This document shows positions 37,532-46,313 of a stretch of DNA of 64,000 nt, in pieces (position 1 is the first letter of the stretch; every line of letters begins with the position of its first letter). Under the pieces are notes generated by a model that ran no database searches, was not told the DNA's origin, and saw only the letters and a program-made list of their open reading frames with translations. The stretch lies in the NCBI GenBank assembly GCA_021797555.1, contig JAJZZM010000013.1, positions 237,598 to 301,597 on the forward strand, in the 5' to 3' direction. The stretch is from Thermoplasmata archaeon (GTDB taxonomy: Archaea > Thermoplasmatota > Thermoplasmata > Thermoplasmatales > Thermoplasmataceae). The position numbers and the translations under genes are program-made.

Positions 37532-38073
37532 TTATGGTAATCTTCAAGGTTTTTTATCATATTATCCATATCATTATTTATATTTGATTTTATAAATTCA
37601 GTATCCATTAACCATTTTTTATTTTCCATATCCTTATAATCCAAATGCCAGGGAGCACATAAATTGCAAAATATTTTAGCATCCATTAAAATATATTTAA
37701 AAATATTGTATGATCTGCACATATGAAAGCACGATGTTATTATATTAATCTCAGGATATTTTACGCCCATTTCATTTAATAATTTCATTGTAAATACTGC
37801 ATTTCCAATTGTGTTTCTGGACATTTTCTCAGTTATTAATCTTTTTTTATTAATGCCGTTTTCAATTGCATATTTTTTCATTATATCAGCTTCAGATAAA
37901 CTGCAATGAATATTGGTATAACCCCCACTGAGTATTATAAAATCGTTACTGTAAAATGAATTTTTTATTAAAATATCCATCCTGCTTTTCTGCATATCAG
38001 AAATGGTGCAGTCATTTTTTATATGGCAACCAAGAACTACATAAAATTTATTATTCATCATTTTAAAAGACAA
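37528..38073 (-). CDS. DUF218/YdcF-like protein
   Basis: The 181-residue protein has the DUF218 elements YVVLGCHIKND near the start, IILSGGYTN, the EADIMKKYAIENGI helix, RNTIGNAVFTM and NIITSCFHMCRS. This family includes ElyC and SanA (linked to bacterial envelope integrity) and soluble YdcF. Here it lacks the membrane helix and should be cytoplasmic. It overlaps namZ tail-to-tail by 4 bases. Function unknown; the neighbourhood hints at a substrate related to wall fragments. Confidence 0.75.
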   Translation of the reverse strand: MSFKMMNNKFYVVLGCHIKNDCTISDMQKSRMDILIKNSFYSNDFIILSGGYTNIHCSLSEADIMKKYAIENGINKKRLITEKMSRNTIGNAVFTMKLLNEMGVKYPEINIITSCFHMCRSYNIFKYILMDAKIFCNLCAPWHLDYKDMENKKWLMDTEFIKSNINNDMDNMIKNLEDYHN

Positions 38074-38195
38074 TAAAAATAATCAATAAATATATTTTCA
38101 TTATTATAACAAATTTTTAAATTTTAATATAAAAATTATTTTAATGACAATATTTAATCAGAAATATTTATAAATTAAAATATTTTTATCTTTTA

Positions 38196-39576
38196 ATGGA
38201 TTCAATTAAAAAAAGATATTGTTTTTGGGTATATTGACAGATCCAGGGCAACCGGATTATTCTGGCTTATAGCAATATCAGGTGCATTGGGTGGATTTGC
38301 AGCAGGTTACGATACTGGTATAATAGGTGATGCACTTAATGTTATATCAATAAAGCTTAACAGTGCCGAGATAGGATTATCTGCATCAGGATTGCTGCTT
38401 GGTGCCTTATTTAGCTCCCTAATAGCCGGGCAGATATAGGATAAATTGGGAAGAAAATGGATACTTGTATTTGATGCCATTATATTTACATTAATGCCTG
38501 TATTACTTGCAGTTGCAACATTTAATTTTATCACATTTATGAGCTGTAGAATAATAGAGGGATTTGCACTCGGTATGTATAATGTTCTGGCAGGAATATT
38601 TATAGGTGAAATGGTTCCAACAAACAAAAGAAATAAATATATTGCAACACAGCAGTTAATGACTTTTATAGGTGCATTTTTATCATTCTGGATAGGTTAT
38701 GCATTAACGTTCTCATCAAACTGGAGATTAATGTTTGGCCTTGGCGCTGTTCCTGCTATTATTATACTTATTTTAATATTTAAAATACCAGAAAGCCCAA
38801 GATGACTAATATCAGCGGACAAACCTGAAAAAGCAAAATCAATATTAAAATATATATTTGTGGTTTCGGTAAATGATACAGAATTTAATAAAATATATAC
38901 TAATACAAAAAATGAGGCAAAACATCAGGGTACATGGAAGGATGTATTTTCACAGGATATGAGAAGATATGCTTTTATTGCCATTATTATCAGCCTTTTT
39001 GTTCAGTTCAGCGGTATTAATACATTTATTTTCTATTCACCCGAAATTTTTGTTCATCTTGGCTATACAACGATTAATGCCGCATTTACAAGTGGCTGGG
39101 CAACCTGTCTAGCAGAGCTCTGGCCTGTATTTTTGGCGGAATTTTTACTTGTGAATAAACTCGGAACAAAAAAAGCATTTCTTATGGGTGCTGCAGGCAT
39201 GTTTATATCAATGATAGTTAGTTCTATATTTCTTTTAGAGCTGCATGGCTCATCACTTGGAATTGCCACAATAGCATTGATATTTGTGTTTCTATTCTTC
39301 TTTGAGGCGTGTTATGGCCTTGCTTTATGGGCTTTCAGCCCTGAGATTTTTCCAACAAATATAAGGGGCCGTGGAACAAGTTTATTTATGACGGTAGATT
39401 CATTGGCAGGATTTATTGTTACAGGCACATTTCCTTATATGCTTAATAAAATAGGTCTGGCATACACAATTGATATATACGGTATAATTACGTTAATAGC
39501 CTTTGTTTTTATGATATTTTTCTTGCCTGATAGAAAGGATAAACATTTATTAGAGGGTGTTAAATCAATAGATTAA
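38196..39576 (+). pseudogene. MFS sugar-porter transporter, disrupted
   Basis: A sugar-porter-type 12-helix transporter can be read through three lesions. ATG 38196 leads into DSIKK and then needs one A removed from the 7-A run (38208-38214) to continue as DIVFGYIDRSRATG. TAG at 38437 interrupts GQI-stop-DKLGRK (motif A), and TGA at 38803 stands where Trp is normal in PESPRWL. The rest is intact: FAAGYDTGIIG, SGWATCLAELWPVFLAE, FSPEIFPTNIRGRG. It likely once imported a sugar for this island (GlcNAc or MurNAc); now apparently dead. Confidence 0.8.
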
Positions 39577-39620
39577 TAAAAATTTATTTTTTTAAATATA
39601 TTTTTATTAATGCATACAAA

Positions 39621-39631
39621 TTTTTATATTT
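39621..39631 (+). promoter_or_regulatory. TATA box for the peptide-branch operon
   Basis: tttttatattt centred about 25 bp before ATG 39651: leaderless transcript covering the NlpC/P60, epimerase and DacB genes. Confidence 0.55.
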
Positions 39632-39650
39632 ATGTTATAACTATATTTTT

Positions 39651-40340
39651 ATGGAATATGGGATGATAATCACCAGTGTTGCAGATATAAGGACGGAACC
39701 TAAATTTGAATCTGAAAGGGATTCACAGCTTATTTACGGTGAAAGGGTCAAGATATTAGGTTATGAAAATAACTTTGTTTATGTGGAATGCCCTGACGGT
39801 TTAAAGGGCTTTGTAAAAAAAAACTTAACAGGCATTTACAGTAAAAGAAAATATAAACTTATAAGACCATTCAGATCAAAAAGTATTATATTACCATTTG
39901 GGTCTTATATTAATGATGATGATATAAATGAATTTAACATACCGGAATCATTAATAAGAAATATAAGCAAAAAATATGACCCTGTAGAAATGGCAAAAAA
40001 ATTCGTTGGGACTCCTTATTTATGGGGTGGCACATCCAATTTTGGTTTTGATTGTTCCGGCCTGACACAAAGAATGATGAGGTTTTCACTATCATATGAA
40101 ATACCAAGAAATTCAAATCAGCAGAGGGATTTATCAAAAACAATAAAGAGTTTTGATGATGCTAAAAAGGGAGACCTAATATTTTTTAAGGGCCATGTTG
40201 CTTTTTACATTGGTAATTATAAAATTGTACATGCCAATGGTACATATTCAAGAATAACATATAATGATTTAAGTGATAACAGTATATATTCAAAAAAACT
40301 GCTCAGTATAATGGAAAAAATAGGAAGATTTGAATATTAA
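39651..40340 (+). CDS. ykfC: NlpC/P60 gamma-D-glutamyl-diamino acid endopeptidase with SH3b
   Basis: The 229-residue protein has an N-terminal SH3b domain (about 1-62, ADIRTEP and KGFVKKNL), then linker and NlpC/P60 domain (about 108-225): YLWGGTSNFGFDCSGL with catalytic Cys135, GHVAFYIG His182 and IVHANG His194. SH3b plus NlpC/P60 and the epimerase gene next door match Bacillus ykfC-ykfB. YkfC cuts between D-Glu and DAP/Lys in L-Ala-D-Glu-DAP peptides with a free N-terminal L-Ala, i.e. after AmiE. No signal peptide. Confidence 0.9.
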   Translation: MEYGMIITSVADIRTEPKFESERDSQLIYGERVKILGYENNFVYVECPDGLKGFVKKNLTGIYSKRKYKLIRPFRSKSIILPFGSYINDDDINEFNIPESLIRNISKKYDPVEMAKKFVGTPYLWGGTSNFGFDCSGLTQRMMRFSLSYEIPRNSNQQRDLSKTIKSFDDAKKGDLIFFKGHVAFYIGNYKIVHANGTYSRITYNDLSDNSIYSKKLLSIMEKIGRFEY

Positions 40341-40356
40341 TATATATTTACCGTGT

Positions 40357-41427
40357 ATGATAAAATCTATCAATTTTAAAAAAATAGAGATACCCATGTT
40401 AAAACCATTTAAAATTGCCCTTGGATCAACGGATTTTTATGAGGGCTATATTGTAAGAATAATTTCGGATGATGATATAACCGGCTACGGCGAGGCGGTT
40501 CCAACACCGATCATTACCGGCGATTCAATGGGATCCATAGAATATGAATTGTCATTATTCTCAAAAATATTATTAAATCAGGAAGAAAGCCCAGAAAGAT
40601 TAAATGAAATGATGAAAAATTACGTAAAATCATCAAGGGCCAGCCGGGCGGCAATAGATATGGCAGTATATGACATAATATCCAAACGTGCTGGCATGCC
40701 ATTAATTAAAATAATAGGAAATTACAGAAATAGCTTTTTAACATCCTATACTGTGGACCTTGTATCACCGGAAATGGCAAAAATCCAGGCAAATGATTAT
40801 TTAAATTTGGGCATAAAAATATTTAAGATAAAGCTTGGCTCAGGTATTGATGAGGATTATGAAAGGGTAAAGATGGTCAGATCTGTAACAGGCAATAATG
40901 AGATATATGTCGACTTTAATCAGTCCTATGATCCAAAAAAGGCAGTAAAACTTGCAGATAAAATTGAAAAATTTGGTGTAACAATAATAGAACAGCCCGT
41001 TTTTTATAAGGATATTAGGGGATTAAAGTACGTTAAAGATAATACATCCATGTATGTAATGGCTGATGAATCTGTATATACGCCAGAGGATGCATTAAAT
41101 GTAATAAATAATGATGCTGTTGATATGATAAATATAAAATTAATGAAAAGCGGTGGCATAACAGATGCATTAAAGATAATAGATATATCAGAATCGTCCG
41201 GAATTAAAACAATGGTAGGGTGCATGGTGGAAACAAAAATAGCAAATACTGCCGCACTTAATGTTGCACTTTCAAGGAAAAATGTTGATCATACAGATCT
41301 GGATGGTTACAGCAGTTTAAAATATGATATAACTGATGATTCCATGTACCTCAGGAACGGAAAAAATTATTTATCAATGAAAAATGGCATCGGTTTTGAT
41401 ATAAAAGAGGAATATAACAAATTTTAA
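40357..41427 (+). CDS. ykfB: L-Ala-D/L-Glu epimerase (enolase superfamily)
   Basis: Counting from ATG 40357 (chosen over an upstream TTG lying inside ykfC), the 356-residue enzyme has a capping domain and barrel with the catalytic K-x-K in FKIKLG (Lys157, Lys159), metal ligands Asp186 (YVDFNQ), Glu212 (IIEQPV) and Asp237 (MADESV), and the opposing base Lys261 (INIKLMKSGG). This matches dipeptide epimerases almost position for position. It turns L-Ala-D-Glu from YkfC into L-Ala-L-Glu, which ordinary peptidases can split. Confidence 0.92.
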   Translation: MIKSINFKKIEIPMLKPFKIALGSTDFYEGYIVRIISDDDITGYGEAVPTPIITGDSMGSIEYELSLFSKILLNQEESPERLNEMMKNYVKSSRASRAAIDMAVYDIISKRAGMPLIKIIGNYRNSFLTSYTVDLVSPEMAKIQANDYLNLGIKIFKIKLGSGIDEDYERVKMVRSVTGNNEIYVDFNQSYDPKKAVKLADKIEKFGVTIIEQPVFYKDIRGLKYVKDNTSMYVMADESVYTPEDALNVINNDAVDMINIKLMKSGGITDALKIIDISESSGIKTMVGCMVETKIANTAALNVALSRKNVDHTDLDGYSSLKYDITDDSMYLRNGKNYLSMKNGIGFDIKEEYNKF

Positions 41428-41450
41428 ATTATATTTTTATATCATAATTA

Positions 41451-42491
41451 ATGGAGATTTTATCATACTGCTTTTTAGACGAAAATAATAATATTTTATT
41501 ATCAAATAATGAGAATATTAATATCAATCCTGCATCAAACTTAAAAATTATAACAGGTTATTCAATATATAAATTATTGGGTAAAAACCACGAATTTAAA
41601 ACAAATTTTGATATAGAAAATGATTCAATTTATATTAGTGGTGATCCAACACCTCTGCTACAGTTCTATGATTTATATAATATTTCTAAATCATTGCATG
41701 GAAACAGCATAATCAAAAATGTTTTCTTTGATAATATCTATGATAATAAATATTATGGAAAAGGCTGGGCCATAGAAGACACAAAATTTTGCTATGCAGC
41801 AAAAATTGAGCCATACACCGTAAACGAAGTATGCATTCCAGATAATTTTGATTACACATCATCAAAATTTATTAAGCCGCATGATAATGGTATGCATCCA
41901 TATTATAATAATAAAAAACTATTTTCAGAATTTTTGTTGTATAATATTAATAATAAAAATAATGGTAATAAAAAAAATTATATTTATAAAAATAATATAA
42001 AGGATATAATAAATCATATAGAAAATGTAAGCTGTAATTTTTCCATTGAGGTAATTTTAAAATATTTATCATATAATAAATATGGAAAAGGTACCTGGGA
42101 TAAAAGCATAGAAATTGTAAACAGTTTTATTAAATCATTTTATGGCAATATGGATAATATAAGAATAGCAGATGGTTCTGGTTTGTCCAGATTAAATATA
42201 ACAAATACATTTTTTATTTCATCATTTATAAATAAAATTTATAAAAATGATAAAGAATTTTTATTGCTTTTGCCTGGGCCCGGAAAGGGAACATTAAAAA
42301 ACAGGTTAAATAAATCCAGTTATATAATATATGCAAAAACCGGTACACTTAATGGCTGTTCATTATTATCAGGTTTTATTGATAATAATAAAATAAGTTT
42401 TAGCATAGCAATAAACAACTCATTAAATGAAACAGGGGTTAATGAACTAAAAATAGATAATTTATTATTAAATAAATTAAAAAATTTATAA
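41451..42491 (+). CDS. dacB: D-alanyl-D-alanine carboxypeptidase, DacB (S13) type
   Basis: The 346-residue penicillin-binding-protein fold has SxxK in PASNLKIITGY (Ser29, Lys32), SGL in ADGSGLSRLN and KTG in YAKTGTLNG. Order and spacing match PBP4/DacB, though the family is usually 450-500 residues with an extra inserted domain and signal peptide; both are missing here. It would trim D-Ala-D-Ala from imported pentapeptides inside the cell. Its end overlaps the convergent serine hydrolase by 6 bases. Confidence 0.82.
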   Translation: MEILSYCFLDENNNILLSNNENININPASNLKIITGYSIYKLLGKNHEFKTNFDIENDSIYISGDPTPLLQFYDLYNISKSLHGNSIIKNVFFDNIYDNKYYGKGWAIEDTKFCYAAKIEPYTVNEVCIPDNFDYTSSKFIKPHDNGMHPYYNNKKLFSEFLLYNINNKNNGNKKNYIYKNNIKDIINHIENVSCNFSIEVILKYLSYNKYGKGTWDKSIEIVNSFIKSFYGNMDNIRIADGSGLSRLNITNTFFISSFINKIYKNDKEFLLLLPGPGKGTLKNRLNKSSYIIYAKTGTLNGCSLLSGFIDNNKISFSIAINNSLNETGVNELKIDNLLLNKLKNL

Positions 42492-43214
42492 TAATTTTTT
42501 ATAAAAATTATATCCAATTGATGGCAATAATTCCCTTGAAATTATAAAGGGCAAATTATTTGTTAATACTATGTTTATTATGTCCTGGTTATTTATATTA
42601 TAATATATAATATCGTTATATACATTATATAGTTCACCGCTTTTACCTCCTATATTAACATCATCATTAATGTATAAAGAAAGTTTGGATCTATCTTTTT
42701 GCATATAAAAAAATGATAAAAATTTATATTTTAAATCTGATGTAAATATTTTATTAATTAATAATTTTAGGTCCCTGACAGAGGTATAATTATTGTAACC
42801 TAATTTAATTGCATTATAATCAAGAAATTTTCTTTCAAATATGGTATCAATAAATCCCTCTTTTTTTATGAAATTATTTAGATTATTAATACCTATTAAA
42901 TCAATAAAAAAATTTGCGGATGTGTTATCACTTTCACTTATCATCAATACAATCAAAAATTCAATATTTATATCTGAATTTAAAAAATTCAGTATGGAAT
43001 CCGGGGTTTTTATTATTTCACTATTTTTTATAATTTTTTTATTATAACCATTCTTTAATAAATAATATAAAATAAATAATTTTACTGTACTTGCCGCTAT
43101 CATTATTTTATTTATGTTATTTTCCATAACCGGTTTAAAATTTATATAAAGGCCAAAACTTATATCTTCACTATGCCTTTTAATTATTGTATTGCATTGC
43201 ATTTCATTATACAT
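42486..43214 (-). CDS. Class A beta-lactamase-fold serine hydrolase
   Basis: This 242-residue protein has SxxK in AASTVKLF (Ser42, Lys45), the SDN motif (Ser95-Asp96-Asn97) and GGKSGE as the third motif. The E-x-x-L-N (Glu166) element that lets class A beta-lactamases hydrolyse the acyl-enzyme is not found in the expected place. No signal peptide. In this setting it is better seen as a peptidase of D-amino acid peptides than as antibiotic resistance; possibly it supplies the L,D- or D,D-carboxypeptidase step. Start could be Met1 or Met5. Confidence 0.72.
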   Translation of the reverse strand: MYNEMQCNTIIKRHSEDISFGLYINFKPVMENNINKIMIAASTVKLFILYYLLKNGYNKKIIKNSEIIKTPDSILNFLNSDINIEFLIVLMISESDNTSANFFIDLIGINNLNNFIKKEGFIDTIFERKFLDYNAIKLGYNNYTSVRDLKLLINKIFTSDLKYKFLSFFYMQKDRSKLSLYINDDVNIGGKSGELYNVYNDIIYYNINNQDIINIVLTNNLPFIISRELLPSIGYNFYKKLL

Positions 43215-43363
43215 AAAAAAATATATATTAATCTCTTTATAAATTTTTTTAAATTGCCTTTTAAAATTTATGCAAAAATATGTTCGTATATATTTAAATA
43301 AATATAATATTTATTCGTATTATGTGTAAAATAAAATGTTTAAATTGGTAATATTATAAAAAT

Positions 43364-43375
43364 ATTTATATATAA
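43364..43375 (+). promoter_or_regulatory. TATA box for the second binding protein
   Basis: tatttatatata centred about 25 bp before ATG 43395, consistent with a leaderless transcript. Confidence 0.55.
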
Positions 43376-43394
43376 TAAAAATTTATACTTTTAT

Positions 43395-45140
43395 ATGTTA
43401 TTAAAAAAACTAATTTCTATTTATGTGGTAACACTTATGATTTTTGGGGCTATGCAAATACTGAATACTGAATTCTCTTCCAATGCTACAAATACAAATA
43501 ACAGTACATTTATTTTGGGTACAACAGAGGATGAGCCAATAACAAACCAGAATCCACTAACTGCAAGTGGATTATCTGGCGATATCCTCGGAATAACCTA
43601 TGCTGATAGCCTTGGTTACGTATTCAATAACAATGGTACCGTTATACCATGGTCTGCCCACAGCTGGGAAATTACAAACAATAGTAAAACAATTACATTT
43701 AATTTGGTACATAATGCATATTGGATGGACGGAACCAATAAATCAATGCAATTTACATCAAAAGATGTAATTTTTACATTTAATGTTATTAAGTCCAATA
43801 GTACGCTTGATGTGAATAACCTGTTTCCAGAAATAGAAAACATATCAGCGCCAAATAATTTTACTGTAGTATTTACATTACAAAGGTCAAATCCGACAGT
43901 TTTTGACTTTATTGCCAGTCAGACCATTATACCGGCAGCATGGAAAAATTATGAACCAAATCTCACGTCTGTTGGCAGCTATTCCAATATGAAGATAGGC
44001 CACCAGCTAAGCCTTGGGCCAATGATTCTTACGAATATTGGTGCATCTTCTGTTACATTGGTAAAGAATCCATATTTCTTTATGGGCTCACCACACTTCT
44101 CAAAAGAGATTATAGATCTATTTGAATCAAGTTCATCCATGGTAGAATCGCTTGAAACAGGGGCTATAGATGCAACATATGTAGACCCGAATAACCTTTA
44201 CAGCCAGATAAATAGTTATCCTGGCCTAAAAGCTGTTGCGTTTAAAACTGCTTTTAACCTTGTTCTCTGGTTTAATGATAATGTATCCCCGTATAATAAT
44301 ACAGATTTTAGAATTGGTCTATCATATGCAATAAACGATACATTGATATTAAATAAGGCAGAGGATAAGCTTGGTGGCCCGGTAAATCTAGGCGGCCTCC
44401 CCTGGTCTCTTTCATCATATTACAACTCAACCATTGGGTCGCCTGTCTTTAATTATACTGAAGCAAACAATTACTTTGTAAAATCTGGACTTCATTTAAG
44501 TAATGGTCATTGGGAATATAAAAACGGTACCGATGTTGTTCTTAACTTTATTGACCTTGAAGAGGCCGACTGGGACGCGGCAATGAGTATAATGCAATCA
44601 GAATTAAGGGTCGATAATTTTACAGTTAATTTTAAGGTAGTTCCCACAGAGGTGTGGGAAAATGATATATTTTCAACAAAGAATTATACATATGCTAGCT
44701 TTTTCAATTTCGGTCCTCTTCTGGCAAATTCATGGTTTGCACTTTGGGCAGAATATTCTTATAATGGTTATTGGAATTTTGAAAAATATAATAATGCAAA
44801 TGTCAATAATCTATTTAATGTTTCTGAAAATGAAACTTTTAATTCACCGGCGTTTAACAATACATTATATGAAATACAGGGTATAATAGCAAGTCAGATG
44901 CCAACAGTTCAGGTAATAGGAGCTGAAGTATATTACGCATATGCAGTAAATAAGGTCGGAGGTTTTTATCCTGATCAGCAGTTAATTAGTCCATTAGATT
45001 CACTTTATGCCTATACCTTAAGCCATAGCAAAGGAAGCATAGATAATACAATATATATTATCATAGGTATATCTTCTGCAATCATAATTTTTGCTGCCGC
45101 AGCTTTATTATTAATTAGAAGGAGAAAAATTGATGAATAA
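43395..45140 (+). CDS. Second ABC oligopeptide-binding protein (SBP_bac_5)
   Basis: The 581-residue paralogue of the first binding protein shows the same architecture: signal helix (about 7-25), type-5 binding domain (NQNPLTASGL, FTSKDVIFTFNVIK, NDNVSPYNNTDFRIGLSYAIND) and C-terminal anchor (about 553-575) with RRRKIDE. No permease or ATPase genes adjoin it, so it may deliver its ligand to the DppBCDF importer 20 kb upstream. It lies between the class A hydrolase and murQ, again suggesting wall-fragment peptides. Confidence 0.88.
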   Translation: MLLKKLISIYVVTLMIFGAMQILNTEFSSNATNTNNSTFILGTTEDEPITNQNPLTASGLSGDILGITYADSLGYVFNNNGTVIPWSAHSWEITNNSKTITFNLVHNAYWMDGTNKSMQFTSKDVIFTFNVIKSNSTLDVNNLFPEIENISAPNNFTVVFTLQRSNPTVFDFIASQTIIPAAWKNYEPNLTSVGSYSNMKIGHQLSLGPMILTNIGASSVTLVKNPYFFMGSPHFSKEIIDLFESSSSMVESLETGAIDATYVDPNNLYSQINSYPGLKAVAFKTAFNLVLWFNDNVSPYNNTDFRIGLSYAINDTLILNKAEDKLGGPVNLGGLPWSLSSYYNSTIGSPVFNYTEANNYFVKSGLHLSNGHWEYKNGTDVVLNFIDLEEADWDAAMSIMQSELRVDNFTVNFKVVPTEVWENDIFSTKNYTYASFFNFGPLLANSWFALWAEYSYNGYWNFEKYNNANVNNLFNVSENETFNSPAFNNTLYEIQGIIASQMPTVQVIGAEVYYAYAVNKVGGFYPDQQLISPLDSLYAYTLSHSKGSIDNTIYIIIGISSAIIIFAAAALLLIRRRKIDE

Positions 45141-45271
45141 TTTATCATATTTTTATTTATAATAATTAAATTTAATATTAATATTTATTTTTATATAGAG
45201 ATAAAAATTTTTAGTTTATAATAACCTCTTTTTAGATAATATTATTATATATTATTTATATATTAAATTAA

Positions 45272-46093
45272 ATGATAGAAACTGAAAAAATAAATAAAAA
45301 AACAATAGGAATATCAAATATGTCAATAAAGGATATTGTAAATATTATAATAAATGAATCATATAATTCATTAAATGCACTAATGAATGCCAAGAATGAT
45401 ATATCTTCTGTAATACCTATTATTATTGAAAGAATTAAAAACGGTGGGAGGGTAATTTATACAGGTGCCGGAACCAGCGGTAGAATTGCAGCACAGGATG
45501 TAATAGAATTGTTTCCAACGTATGGTATGGATAATAAATTTTTTGATTACGTTATGTGCGGTGGTAAAAAAGCATTATACAAATCTGTTGAGGGTTCAGA
45601 GGATAACATAAAACAGGCTGTTATAGATTTAAAAAGAAAGAAATTAAATAAAAATGATGTATTAATAGGTATAACCGCATCAGGAGAAACACCATATGTT
45701 CTAAGTGCAATTAAATATGCAAAATCTTTAAATGCTTATACAGTAGGAATTACAAATAATACAAAAACAGGAATAGAAAAAATAAGCAATTATACTATTG
45801 TACTTAAAACAGGTGCAGAGGTTATACAGGGCTCAACAAGAATGAATGCAGGAACATCACAAAAAATAATACTTAATACTATAAGCACAACAGTTGCAAT
45901 ACTAATGAAAAGAACAAACGATAATGTTATGGACCACATGAAATCCTATTTTAATGAGAAACTAAGGGAGAGGGCCTTAAATATACTAATAGATAATTTT
46001 AATATAAATAAAATTAGTGCAGAAAATTTGCTAAAAAATAATGATTATGATATAAAAAAAGCAATAGATTCATTAAATAAAAAATATAATTAA
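45272..46093 (+). CDS. murQ: N-acetylmuramic acid 6-phosphate etherase
   Basis: The 273-residue SIS-domain protein has TGAGTSGRIAAQD (64-76) and the MurQ-defining run TGAEVIQGSTRMNAGTSQK. Glu79 (VIELFPTYG) and the EGSED segment (Glu107-Asp111) match the two catalytic acids of E. coli MurQ. C-terminal residues about 225-270 form the usual small UBA-like helical tail. It splits MurNAc-6-P to GlcNAc-6-P and D-lactate. MurNAc exists only in bacterial peptidoglycan, which makes this the most diagnostic gene of the island. Confidence 0.93.
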   Translation: MIETEKINKKTIGISNMSIKDIVNIIINESYNSLNALMNAKNDISSVIPIIIERIKNGGRVIYTGAGTSGRIAAQDVIELFPTYGMDNKFFDYVMCGGKKALYKSVEGSEDNIKQAVIDLKRKKLNKNDVLIGITASGETPYVLSAIKYAKSLNAYTVGITNNTKTGIEKISNYTIVLKTGAEVIQGSTRMNAGTSQKIILNTISTTVAILMKRTNDNVMDHMKSYFNEKLRERALNILIDNFNINKISAENLLKNNDYDIKKAIDSLNKKYN

Positions 46094-46313
46094 TGTTATA
46101 TTTAAGAGTCAAGATAAAAATGTAATGAAAATGCAATAAATACCAGACCAGATGCAATTAATATAAGCGGTAAAATCAGGATAATATTACTTGCTGAAAA
46201 CTGGCAGGTCGTGTACAATTTTGCGTAAATATAAAAACGGCTATTAGAATAATATATACTTAAAACTGGCATGCAATAATGAAGTTTTTATATTTATATA
46301 TGTTATATTACCC

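Noticed and set aside
38437..38439. TAG in the sugar porter as pyrrolysine or read-through codon
   Set aside because: The same gene also has a frameshift and a TGA; no Pyl genes or context seen, so pseudogene is simpler.
38803..38805. TGA read as tryptophan (recoded genetic code)
   Set aside because: Other genes in the window end at TGA normally (e.g. the overlapping ATGA junctions), so TGA is a stop here.
42486..43214. Antibiotic resistance gene
   Set aside because: Missing Glu166 element, no export signal and wall-peptide context argue against a true beta-lactamase.
46094..46313. Possible short membrane protein on the minus strand
   Set aside because: Open frame of about 40 codons with a hydrophobic stretch but no ATG, and no promoter identified; too weak to call.
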